Shown: positions 16,350 to 23,743 of the stretch, in pieces
How the letters are laid out: each line of letters begins with the position of its first letter
Position numbering within the stretch: position 1 is the stretch's first letter
Assembly: GCA_004555405.1 (NCBI GenBank)
Contig: SFIE01000007.1
Span: 98,168 to 162,167, forward strand
Source: Subdoligranulum sp.
Lineage (GTDB): Bacteria > Bacillota > Clostridia > Oscillospirales > Ruminococcaceae
Direction of reading: 5' to 3'
Length of the DNA stretch: 64,000 nucleotides
Translations under genes and position numbers: made by a program
Notes under the pieces: generated by a model
Told to the model about the DNA's origin: nothing
Databases searched by the model: none
Seen by the model: the letters and a program-made list of their open reading frames with translations, nothing else

Positions 16350-17216
16350 ATGGCACAGATCGATATCAACACCAAGTTTATTACCCTGCTGGGCAAGCCC
16401 CTGGGCCAGTCGTTTGCAGCCCGTATGCAGAACCGCGGCTATGAGGCTGCCGGTTTGAACATGAAGTATTTTTACACCGAGGTGGAAAACGATCATCTGG
16501 GCGATGTGGTAAATGGCCTGCGCTACATGAACTTTGCGGGCTTTGCCGTTACCAAGCCCAACAAGGTGGAAGTCCTCAAATATCTTGATGAGCTGGACCC
16601 CCTGTGCGCCAAGATGGGCTCCAGCAACACCGTTGTGAAAAAGGGTGACAAGCTGATCGGCTACAACACCGACGGCATCGGCTTTTACACCGCCATTACC
16701 AAGGACGGCATTGACACCAAGGACTGCACCGTGTTCTGCTTTGGCGCAGGCGGCGTGGGCCGCGCAATGTGCAGCGTTCTGGCCTATTACGGCGTGAAAA
16801 AGCTGTACATCACCGACTACTTTGATGCCGCTGCCCAGAGTCTGGTGGATGACATCAACAAGAACTTTGCTCCCGTGGCCGAGTTTGTAGCCTTTAAGGA
16901 TTTCAGCAAGCTGGGCGAGTGCAACATGGTGATGAACGCTTCCGGCATCGGCATGGCCCCCCATCTGGGCGAGACCCCGCTGCCCGAAGAGTATGTGCGC
17001 AAGGATGTGTATTACTTTGACGCCTGCTACAACCCGGATAAGACCCAGTTCCTGCTGAACGCCGAAAAGGCAGGCGCTAAGTTCCTGAACGGTTTGAGCA
17101 TGAGCCTGTATCAGGGCACCGAGCAGATCCGCCTGTGGACCGGCGAGGACGCCCCCGAGGATGCCATGCGCGATGAGCTGCTGACCATTCTGGAAGAAAA
17201 GAAGAACGGCAAATAA
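16350..17216 (+). CDS. Shikimate/quinate dehydrogenase-like protein, probably NAD-preferring
   Basis: 288 residues. The AroE fold is clear: catalytic Lys72 in FAVTKPNK, Asn93 (SSNTV) and Asp108 in GYNTDGIGF, and the nucleotide-binding GAGGVGRA (133-139). Two points suggest a catabolic or atypical enzyme, not the biosynthetic AroE. The strand after the glycine motif ends in YITDYF with Asp156, where NADP-dependent AroE has an Asn-Arg-Thr basic patch; an acidic residue there favours NAD. The substrate-binding HSxS motif is changed to QSFA (Ser21 kept, second Ser replaced by Ala). The gene lies between a TIM-barrel gene and a TRAP importer rather than with aro genes. AGGAAAGGA precedes the ATG. 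Confidence 0.85.
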   Translation: MAQIDINTKFITLLGKPLGQSFAARMQNRGYEAAGLNMKYFYTEVENDHLGDVVNGLRYMNFAGFAVTKPNKVEVLKYLDELDPLCAKMGSSNTVVKKGDKLIGYNTDGIGFYTAITKDGIDTKDCTVFCFGAGGVGRAMCSVLAYYGVKKLYITDYFDAAAQSLVDDINKNFAPVAEFVAFKDFSKLGECNMVMNASGIGMAPHLGETPLPEEYVRKDVYYFDACYNPDKTQFLLNAEKAGAKFLNGLSMSLYQGTEQIRLWTGEDAPEDAMRDELLTILEEKKNGK

Positions 17217-17298
17217 TTTCCGGCAAGCACAATTTTCTGATTCCCCTGTTCAGACAGTGCTGAACAAATGGCCCTTTTGTTTTGCTATGCACCGAAAG

Positions 17299-17336
17299 CG
17301 CGGCGGCTGCGCCCCGCGGGGCACACCCCGCCGCGC
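17299..17336. other. GC-rich hairpin before dctQ
   Basis: GCGGCGGCTGCGCCCCGCGG pairs with the following GGGCACACCCCGCCGCGC region. It is in the 165-bp gap between the dehydrogenase and dctQ and has no T-run; it could mark a processing point. TGTTCAG/CTGAACA (17246-17263) is a second small inverted repeat in the same gap. Confidence 0.4.
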
Positions 17337-17381
17337 CAAGGTTTTAGAGAGGCATAGATATATGGTAAGGAGGTTTTGGAA

Positions 17382-17945
17382 TTGAAAATCATCAAATGGT
17401 TGGACGAGCATTTTGAAGAATACCTGATGGTTCTTTTTCTTGTTCTGATCACCTGCGTTATGATGCTGCAAGTCGTCATTCGCAAAATCCCGTTTATCCC
17501 TTCGTTCACCTGGGCTGAGGAGTTCTGCCGCTTTATGTGGATCATGAGCGTGTTCATCTCGCTGCCCTACACCATCCGCAAAAGCAATATGCTTCGCGTA
17601 AGCGTGCTGATGGATCTGTTGCCTCAGGTGGTACACAAGGTCGTGAACATTCTTGTGGATGTGATCAACCTGTTCTGCATGGCCGTGCTTGCCTACAATT
17701 CGGTGGGTGTTACCACCAAAATTGCAGCCAGCGGCGAAACCTCGCCCGCTATGCTGTGGCCCATGTGGATCATTTACGCCTTCATGCTGATCGGCTTTGC
17801 TCTGGCTTCTGTGCGCTGCGTACAGCAGATCGTGCTGCATATCCAGCACTTTGACGAGAAAGAGCTCAGCGCCATTGAGCAAACCATGGCTGATGCCGCC
17901 GAAGAGGCTGCTGCAGCCGGTGCAGGCGAAGGAGGGAAGGCATAA
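17382..17945 (+). CDS. dctQ: TRAP transporter small membrane subunit (first system)
   Basis: 187 residues from TTG at 17382; AAGGAGG ends 8 bases before it, while a TTG at 17376 is too close. Four membrane segments, with FIPSFTWAEEFCRFMWIM, the typical DctQ signature (W-x-E-E-x-x-R-x-x-x-x-W), in segment 2. The C-terminus is a hydrophilic Ala/Glu tail. It joins DctM in the membrane to form the Na+ or H+-driven carrier. The stop overlaps the DctM start by one base (TAATG), so the two are coupled. Confidence 0.92.
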   Translation: MKIIKWLDEHFEEYLMVLFLVLITCVMMLQVVIRKIPFIPSFTWAEEFCRFMWIMSVFISLPYTIRKSNMLRVSVLMDLLPQVVHKVVNILVDVINLFCMAVLAYNSVGVTTKIAASGETSPAMLWPMWIIYAFMLIGFALASVRCVQQIVLHIQHFDEKELSAIEQTMADAAEEAAAAGAGEGGKA

Positions 17946-19243
17946 TGGCAGCGTTACTTGTATTTATCGTATTTCTGGTATGCATCGCCGGTTCTGTGCC
18001 CATCGGCGTTTCCATGATCGTGGGCTCCTTTGCTCCCATTTTCTCCATGGGCAAGGGCGGCTCCATCGAGCAGCTGTTGAACAACACCTTCTCGGGCGCA
18101 AACTCCACCCCCATTCTGGCTGTTCCCCTGTTCATTCTGGGCGGCGTGATCATGGCCGAGGGCGGCATTTCCCGCAAGCTGTTTAACTTCTTTGCTTACT
18201 TTGTAGGCAAGATCCCCGGCGGCGTGCCCTGTGCCGTTATCCTCACCTGCCTGTTCTACGGTGCTATTTCCGGCTCCGGCCCCGCCACCACCGCCGCTGT
18301 GGGCGCCATGTGCATTCCCTTTATGATCGATCTGGGTTACAACAAAACCTGGGCAGCCGGTTTGATCTCGGTTGCAGGCGGTCTGGGCGTTATCATTCCC
18401 CCCAGCATTCCGTTTGTTCTGTATTCTCTGGCCACCGGCGTTTCCACGGGCGCTCTGTTCCTGGGCGGCGTGATCCCCGGCATTATGATCGGCGTGTTCC
18501 TGATGGTGTACGCAGTGTTCTACTGTGTGACCAAGGGCGAAGACCGCACCCTCATCAGGGCAAAAATGGACGAGCTGGGCTCCAACGGCTTTATGCCCCT
18601 GTTCCTGGAAAGTCTGCCCGCTCTGCTGTGCCCCGTGATCATTCTGGGCGGCATTTACACCGGCTTCTTCACCCCCACCGAGGCCGCTGTGGTTTCTGTG
18701 TTCTACGCTATTCTGGTTTCTCTGTTCGTTTACAAGAGCATTAAAGTAAGCGATCTGATGGGTTTCTTGACTGCTTCGGTAAAAACCTACGGCGGTTTGG
18801 CATTCGTGCTGGCCTTTGCAACCGCATTCGGCCGCGTGCTGAGCCTCACCAAGGCCACCAAGGTGGTGGAAAAGTTCATTCTGGGCAACTTCCACACCGG
18901 TTGGAGCGCACTGGCTGTGTGTGCCATCATCTTCCTGATCCTTGGCATGGTTATGGACACCGGCCCCGCCATCATCATTCTGGCACCCGTTCTGCTGCCT
19001 GCCATGGAAGAGCTGGGCGTTGACCCCGTTCACTTCGGCGTTGTGCTGGTTTGCTGCCTGTCCATCGGTTTGGCCACGCCTCCCTTTGGCCTGGATATGT
19101 TCGTTGCCGGCAATATCTCCGGTGACCAGCCCATGTCTGTTGCCCGCAAGAGTGTGCCTTTCATCATCGCATTCCTGATCGCACTTGTGCTGATCGTATT
19201 TGTTCCCACCATTTCCACCTTCCTGCCCAATCTGCTGAAGTAA
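17945..19243 (+). CDS. dctM: TRAP transporter large membrane subunit (first system)
   Basis: 432 residues, normal for DctM. About twelve membrane segments, with the family blocks AISGSGPATTAAVGAM, VIIPPSIPFVLY, GGIYTGFFTPTEAAVV and GLATPPFGLDMFVA. This is the ion-coupled translocating subunit that takes the ligand from DctP. The gene order here is Q-M-P, with the binding protein last and 131 bp further on. Confidence 0.95.
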   Translation: MAALLVFIVFLVCIAGSVPIGVSMIVGSFAPIFSMGKGGSIEQLLNNTFSGANSTPILAVPLFILGGVIMAEGGISRKLFNFFAYFVGKIPGGVPCAVILTCLFYGAISGSGPATTAAVGAMCIPFMIDLGYNKTWAAGLISVAGGLGVIIPPSIPFVLYSLATGVSTGALFLGGVIPGIMIGVFLMVYAVFYCVTKGEDRTLIRAKMDELGSNGFMPLFLESLPALLCPVIILGGIYTGFFTPTEAAVVSVFYAILVSLFVYKSIKVSDLMGFLTASVKTYGGLAFVLAFATAFGRVLSLTKATKVVEKFILGNFHTGWSALAVCAIIFLILGMVMDTGPAIIILAPVLLPAMEELGVDPVHFGVVLVCCLSIGLATPPFGLDMFVAGNISGDQPMSVARKSVPFIIAFLIALVLIVFVPTISTFLPNLLK

Positions 19244-19300
19244 CCAAACACTTCCGCAACTTTGCAGGCAAAGACCCCTGGTATTTTATTCTGATTCACA

Positions 19301-19332
19301 GCGCCGCACGGATGCAAGCGGCCGTGCGGTGC
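19301..19332. other. Stem-loop in the dctM-dctP gap
   Basis: GCGCCGCACGG pairs with CCGTGCGGTGC (11 bp, one G-U). No T-run. It may protect the separately abundant dctP message from decay, a common arrangement for binding-protein genes. Confidence 0.55.
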
Positions 19333-19374
19333 CTTGGAATAACCGAACGCATTATGATTAGGAGGATTACACAA

Positions 19375-20466
19375 ATGAAGAAGGTAATTTCTATTGCTCT
19401 GGCAGCTGCCATGGCAACCTCTCTGGTGGCTTGCGGCGGCTCTGCTGCTTCCAGCACCGCTCCTGCTGCTTCTGCCGGCGGTGCAGCTTCCACTGCCTCT
19501 GGCGATGTAGACTACTCTGCTCTGGATGCCGTTGAGCTGATCGCCGGCGACTCCACCAGCAAGGGTGCTGCAGGCCAGATCTTCGGCGAACTGGTTGCCA
19601 GCAAGGTGGACGAGATCACCGGCGGCCAGCTGACCATCGATTACCACCCCAATGCCGATCTGGGCGGCGATGCTGACCTTTTGCGCCAGATGCAGTCTAA
19701 CGACATTCAGATGGTCGTTTGCCAGACTGCCCCCACGGTTTCCTTCATTCCCGAAGCAGCCGTGTTCGATCTGCCCATGGTTTTCGCCAAGTATGACGGC
19801 GACGCCATCGACGCTGTTCTGAACGGCGAGGATTCCGCCTTCCACAAGGATATGGCCGCCGCTTACGAGGCTGCCAACTTCCATCTGCTGGGCTTCCTGC
19901 AGAACGCCACCTACCGCCTGACCACTGCCAACCAGGACCTGAGCACTCTGGCCGACTTCAAGGGCCTGCAGATCCGCACCATGGAAAACGCCAACCACAT
20001 GGCCTTCTGGACTGCTATCGGCGCAGAGCCCACTCCTCTGGCATGGCCCGAGGTTTACTTTGCTCTGCAGAGCGGCACCATCGCTGCTCAGGAGAACGCA
20101 GCTGACACCTGCGTGGGCGCTAACTTCCAGGAAGTTCAGAAGTACCTGGCCTGCACCAACCACATCCTGTACTGCAACCAGATCTGCATGAGCAAGCAGG
20201 CTTGGGACGAACTGGACCCCGCTTACCAGGCTGCTCTGAATCAGGCTGTCAACGAGGCTATCGCTGAGATGCGTCCCCAGCTGGAGAGCATCGATCAGGA
20301 GAACAAGCAGAAGCTGGTAGACGGCGGCATGCAGCTGATTGAGTACTCCAACGACTTCCATGACGAAGTTCTGGCTGTGCAGGGCGTTCAGGACCTGTAC
20401 ACCAAGATCGACGGCGATGTGAACGGCCTGGCCACCACCCTGCAGGAGAGCCTGGCAAACGCCTGA
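19375..20466 (+). CDS. dctP: TRAP transporter solute-binding lipoprotein (first system)
   Basis: 363 residues from the ATG at 19375 after AGGAGGATT. The signal peptide ends in the lipobox LVAC (Cys20), followed by a Gly/Ser/Ala-rich linker, so it is a lipid-anchored Gram-positive form of the soluble DctP. The mature part matches the DctP family: LRQMQSNDIQMVVCQTAP, FKGLQIRTMENANHM with the conserved arginine that binds a carboxylate, and EVYFALQSGTIAAQENA. It captures an organic acid for DctQM. Substrate unknown; a quinate/shikimate-type acid is suggested only by the two upstream enzymes. Confidence 0.92.
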   Translation: MKKVISIALAAAMATSLVACGGSAASSTAPAASAGGAASTASGDVDYSALDAVELIAGDSTSKGAAGQIFGELVASKVDEITGGQLTIDYHPNADLGGDADLLRQMQSNDIQMVVCQTAPTVSFIPEAAVFDLPMVFAKYDGDAIDAVLNGEDSAFHKDMAAAYEAANFHLLGFLQNATYRLTTANQDLSTLADFKGLQIRTMENANHMAFWTAIGAEPTPLAWPEVYFALQSGTIAAQENAADTCVGANFQEVQKYLACTNHILYCNQICMSKQAWDELDPAYQAALNQAVNEAIAEMRPQLESIDQENKQKLVDGGMQLIEYSNDFHDEVLAVQGVQDLYTKIDGDVNGLATTLQESLANA

Positions 20467-20484
20467 TCTGATCTGCTTTTAACT

Positions 20485-20662
20485 TAAGGCATCACCGCAC
20501 AATTCCCGCCTTACGGCTTAAGCACCGCTCCGGCGGCTGCGGCACGGCATCTGCGTTGCCAAAATGCTCGCCAATACACAAAGTATTACCTGCGCTTTTG
20601 GCTTAGCATCTGCCGCACCTCGCGCGCCGTATCGGCACTTAGAATTATGCGGTATGGCCTTA
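20485..20662 (-). repeat. MITE-like repeat, copy 3 (full form, 178 bp)
   Basis: Same orientation as copy 2, starting TAAGGCATCACCGCACAATT and ending AGAATTATGCGGTATGGCCTTA. It keeps the interior with AATACACAAAGTATT, which copy 1 has as an inverted relative. It lies right after dctP. Confidence 0.88.
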
Positions 20663-20690
20663 AAATCGCTTGACATTTGCATAAAAGCCA

Positions 20691-20728
20691 AAAAGGGGCT
20701 GCTTCCCACCGGAGGCAGCCCCTTTTTT
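20691..20728. terminator. Bidirectional terminator between dctP and the pilus operon
   Basis: AAAAGGGGCTGC/GCAGCCCCTTTT with a 12-base loop and a TTTTTT end on the plus strand; the A-run at the left serves the minus strand. It serves both convergent units. Confidence 0.85.
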
Positions 20729-20736
20729 GTATGCCC

Positions 20737-21378
20737 TCACTTTTCTTTTCTGCGCCGCAGCAGCACCGCCGCCCCGGCCAATGCCCCCGCCGTCAGGCAG
20801 GCCCATGCCGCCGCACCGAAGGCGGCATCGCCGGTTTGCGGGGCCGCAGCCGCCATGCCTGGCAGGGCTGCTTTTGCTTCGGCAGCCCCCTGCCCTTCGG
20901 CCTTTTGCCCGCCGCTATGAGCGCCGCCGCCCTTTTGGCGGTTGGTAAACACCACCTCGGCCTTTACGGGGGTTCCCCCGGCGGCGGCATCCAGCCGCAC
21001 CGCGCTCACCTGTGCGTGCAGCCCGCTGCCGCTGTTTTCCACCAGCACTGTGGCCTCATACTGGGAGGCATCATATGCCACAGCGGCATCGCTGCCCGGG
21101 TTTTGCTCAATGTGATAGCGATACACCCCCGGCGCGGCGTATACAATGGGCCCAAACAGCACCCCGCCTGCGCCGCTGCGCCGCAAAACCGTTTCTTTGG
21201 GCCGTGGCGCGCCCTCCAGCGCGGTAAGCTCTACGGCAAATTCGCCGCGGTCAAAGCCCTCCAGCCGAATGGAGGCCGGGATATAGGCGCTGGTTTCATA
21301 GGCTGCAGCGGCCTGCAAGGGCAGCCACACCATCACCGCCGCCATGGCCAGCAGCGCCAGCTTGTTTTTTGTTTTCAT
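20737..21378 (-). CDS. Minor (basal) pilin, FctB-like, sortase-anchored
   Basis: 213 residues. A signal peptide (1-25, ending QAAAA) is followed by one Spy0128/FctB-type beta domain with the strand pair APGVYRYHIEQNPG, whose Glu is the usual isopeptide catalyst. A low-complexity Gly/Ala/Lys region comes next, and the C-terminal sorting signal is APQTGD, a hydrophobic stretch and RRRKEK. Last gene of the pilus operon; its ATG overlaps the sortase stop by four bases. By position and size it should be the wall-anchoring base pilin, like FctB of Streptococcus pyogenes. That role is inferred. Confidence 0.85.
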   Translation of the reverse strand: MKTKNKLALLAMAAVMVWLPLQAAAAYETSAYIPASIRLEGFDRGEFAVELTALEGAPRPKETVLRRSGAGGVLFGPIVYAAPGVYRYHIEQNPGSDAAVAYDASQYEATVLVENSGSGLHAQVSAVRLDAAAGGTPVKAEVVFTNRQKGGGAHSGGQKAEGQGAAEAKAALPGMAAAAPQTGDAAFGAAAWACLTAGALAGAAVLLRRRKEK

Positions 21379-22136
21379 AGCATTTCTGCACCTCGCTTTT
21401 CTTCGGGCTCAATTTTTGCCAGCAGCACCACACGCCCGTTTGTGCGGGCATCGCTGCAGGTGGAAAACGCCGCCACGCCCTGCGTTTCCTGCGGCTCTGT
21501 GCCCATCTGCACCCCGCCCAGCGAGCGGATGTGCCGCAGCAGCCCTGCCCGGTTTTGGCAGCAGCGCCCGGTGCTGTAAAACCAGTCATCCGCTGCATCG
21601 GTTTCCACGCAGGCAAAAAAGGTCAGCTTCAGCGTGCGCTCCGGCAGGCGCAGCACACCGGTTTTGTGGGCTGCAAAAAAATCCCTTTGCAAATATTCGG
21701 GCAGGCAGCCGAACATGGCGCGGTTTTCCATGTGATGGCCATACACAAGGGAATACCCATCCTCCAGCCGGGCGCTGTTCTGGCAGGAAAGAAAGATCGC
21801 TCCGCTCATGGCATATTCCCCCAGCACATTGTGGTTCACATACACAAAATCATCCTCGCCCTGCACCACGGGATAATCGATGGGCGTGTCGGTTACGCTC
21901 AGCCAGCCGATCACATCCGGATTCAGCTTTTGCAGCTCGGCCAGCGTGGGATTCTCCCCTTGCTCCCCGCCGGGCTTATACTGCAGCACCTGCCCGCCCA
22001 GATTTGCCTGCCTGCGCACGGCGGCATCGCACCAAAGGCAGTAGCTGCCCCATAATAGCAGCAGTATGGCCAGCAGGGCGGCGCAGCTTTCCAGCGCCCG
22101 GTTCAGCCGCCGTGCCAGCCGCCCCAGCGTGCCCAC
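21375..22136 (-). CDS. Class B sortase (pilus polymerase)
   Basis: 253 residues. One N-terminal membrane anchor (18-38), then a sortase B domain: PDVIGWLSVTDTPIDYPVVQ, VYGHHM with the catalytic His (134/135), AFSTC with catalytic Cys227, and NGRVVLLAK with Arg235. The spacing and the N-terminal helix fit class B, not the class C enzymes usual for pili; the S. pyogenes FCT pilus also uses a class B-type enzyme. It lies between two pilin genes, so linking pilin subunits is the likely job. Start ATG is 4 bp after the backbone pilin stop. Confidence 0.93.
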   Translation of the reverse strand: MGTLGRLARRLNRALESCAALLAILLLLWGSYCLWCDAAVRRQANLGGQVLQYKPGGEQGENPTLAELQKLNPDVIGWLSVTDTPIDYPVVQGEDDFVYVNHNVLGEYAMSGAIFLSCQNSARLEDGYSLVYGHHMENRAMFGCLPEYLQRDFFAAHKTGVLRLPERTLKLTFFACVETDAADDWFYSTGRCCQNRAGLLRHIRSLGGVQMGTEPQETQGVAAFSTCSDARTNGRVVLLAKIEPEEKRGAEML

Positions 22137-22139
22137 TGC

Positions 22140-23153
22140 TTATTCCCGGCGCTTGCGGCGGCTGTATACCACCATGCCGATCACGCCTGCCGCGCCGCCT
22201 GCCAGCAGCAGCCACGGTGCTGTATCCTGCACAATGCCGGTGTTAATGCTCACCGTGCGCTCGTTCACCACCGCCACGGTGGTGTCCTGCCGGATACTGC
22301 CGGTTTTTTCTCTTGCGGTTTCCCCGTCCACCGTGGTGGTGTAGCCCTCGGCACTGTAGTCGGTTTCGGCGAGTGTGTAAACATCCTCGGGCGAAAGGCC
22401 GTGCAGCACCGCGCTTTCCCCGTTTTTCAGCGTAAAGGTGACCGGCTGCGTGCCCACCTGCTGGGTTTGCCCGGCTTCACCGCCCACCACCAGATAGTAT
22501 TCCTCGCCCTCTTCGGCGGGAGTCACCTGCAGGGTAAAGGAAAACTCCTTGCTGCGGTCACCCATGTTGCCGGTCACAGTTTTGGTGATGGTCAGATCGT
22601 TCACGCTGCCGTTCTGTGCGCCGTAGTCGTTGGTAAAGGTATCGCTTTTTTCTCCCTGCGCATCGCTGAGGGTATACCCGCCCACCGCCAGGCCGCCGCC
22701 TGCATCGTTTACCACATACACCAGCAGCTCCAGGGCCTTGGTGTCATAGGTGATGCCGTCATACCGGCCGGGCTGCTCGGTTACGGTGTAGCGATACACC
22801 CCGGGGGCTGCAAAACGGGCGGGGTTCAGCGTAATGGCGGTGGCCGCCTGCAGCTCGGTTTTACCGATATCCCCCGCCGCCGGGGCAAAGTGTACGCTCT
22901 CGCCCATCACTGCGCCCTCGGCCGGGCCTGCCAGAATGTTGTTGGCCTCATCCGCCTGCCCCGGGGCCACCGCAAAAGCAAATTCCGCCCTTGGCGCCAG
23001 CGTGGTTTCCCGCTTGGTCACGGTTTTGTTTAAGGCCGCCTGCACGGGCTGCCCCTCGGCAAAGGCCGTGACCGGTGCAGCGCCGCCCAGCAGCACCGCA
23101 GCGGCCAGCCCCGCCGCACTGCGGCGGAAAAGATGCAGATTCTGTTGTTTCAT
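22140..23153 (-). CDS. Backbone (major) pilin with Spy0128-type isopeptide domains
   Basis: 337 residues from the ATG at 23153 (GGAAGC upstream). After a signal peptide (residues 1-33, ending in AFAEG), two Spy0128/FctA-type domains are visible. The first (about 40-180) has ALNKTVTKRETTLAPRAEF and YRYTVTEQPGRYDG; the second (about 185-300) has LTITKTVTGNMGDRSKEFSF and VYTLAETDYSAEGYTT. Lys and Glu residues in these motifs are those that form internal isopeptide bonds in the family. The end is INTGIVQDTAP, a membrane stretch and RRKRRE, a sortase signal of the xxTGxxxxxxP type. Two domains, an early lysine and the position beside the sortase fit a polymerising backbone subunit. Confidence 0.88.
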   Translation of the reverse strand: MKQQNLHLFRRSAAGLAAAVLLGGAAPVTAFAEGQPVQAALNKTVTKRETTLAPRAEFAFAVAPGQADEANNILAGPAEGAVMGESVHFAPAAGDIGKTELQAATAITLNPARFAAPGVYRYTVTEQPGRYDGITYDTKALELLVYVVNDAGGGLAVGGYTLSDAQGEKSDTFTNDYGAQNGSVNDLTITKTVTGNMGDRSKEFSFTLQVTPAEEGEEYYLVVGGEAGQTQQVGTQPVTFTLKNGESAVLHGLSPEDVYTLAETDYSAEGYTTTVDGETAREKTGSIRQDTTVAVVNERTVSINTGIVQDTAPWLLLAGGAAGVIGMVVYSRRKRRE

Positions 23154-23233
23154 ACCCAGCTTCCTTTCTTTCACACACATAACAAAACTTATTGCCTGCA
23201 CAGGCGGCAAACCCCTGCCGCCCGCGCACAGCG

Positions 23234-23743
23234 CTACAGTTGGCTGCGCCGCAGGATCACCAGAATTTTTCCCCGGCGCTGGTTGGCGCTCAGCGGGCCG
23301 AACAAACGGCTGTCGGCCCCGGTGCGCCGGTTATCGCACAAAAGAAACACCTCGCCCTCGCCCAGCGTGAGCGGATAGTCCGGCCCGCCCTCATAGGCAG
23401 GGGTGGGCGATGCATCCCGCTGCAGCACCAGCGCCCCGTTCACCATCACCTGCCCCTGCGGGGTAATGGCCACGCTGTCGCCCTGGGCTGCCGCCACGCG
23501 CCCCACCACGGTGTGCCCCTGCTTTTTCGCGCACACCAGATCCCCTGCGCGCCAGTTTTTTTGCAGGCGGTAATAAACATACACATCGCCTGCTTCCATG
23601 GCGGGGTGCATATCATCGTTTGGGGCGCTGCCCACCCCAAACACCACGCCCAGCAGCAGCCAGCCGCCCAGTGCAAAGGCAGCCAGCCGAAGCGCAAGGC
23701 CCTTTAGCTCACGCCGGTCGGCCGGGCTGAGGGTGGGCCTCAC
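23234..23743 (-). CDS. SipA-like signal peptidase I homologue lacking the Ser-Lys dyad
   Basis: 169 residues: a membrane helix (18-38) and a short S26 peptidase domain. The signal-peptidase box is NDDMHPAMEAGD: Asp44 stands where the catalytic serine belongs. The lysine box is VVGRVAAAQGD: Gly81 stands where the catalytic lysine belongs. The later box VFLLCDNRRTGADSRLFG is well kept. From memory, the S. pyogenes pilus-locus SipA carries the same two changes (Asp and Gly) and helps pilus assembly without being a normal peptidase. The gene lies between adhesin and backbone pilin, exactly as in FCT loci. Its ATG overlaps the adhesin stop by four bases. Chaperone-like role inferred. Confidence 0.88.
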   Translation of the reverse strand: MRPTLSPADRRELKGLALRLAAFALGGWLLLGVVFGVGSAPNDDMHPAMEAGDVYVYYRLQKNWRAGDLVCAKKQGHTVVGRVAAAQGDSVAITPQGQVMVNGALVLQRDASPTPAYEGGPDYPLTLGEGEVFLLCDNRRTGADSRLFGPLSANQRRGKILVILRRSQL

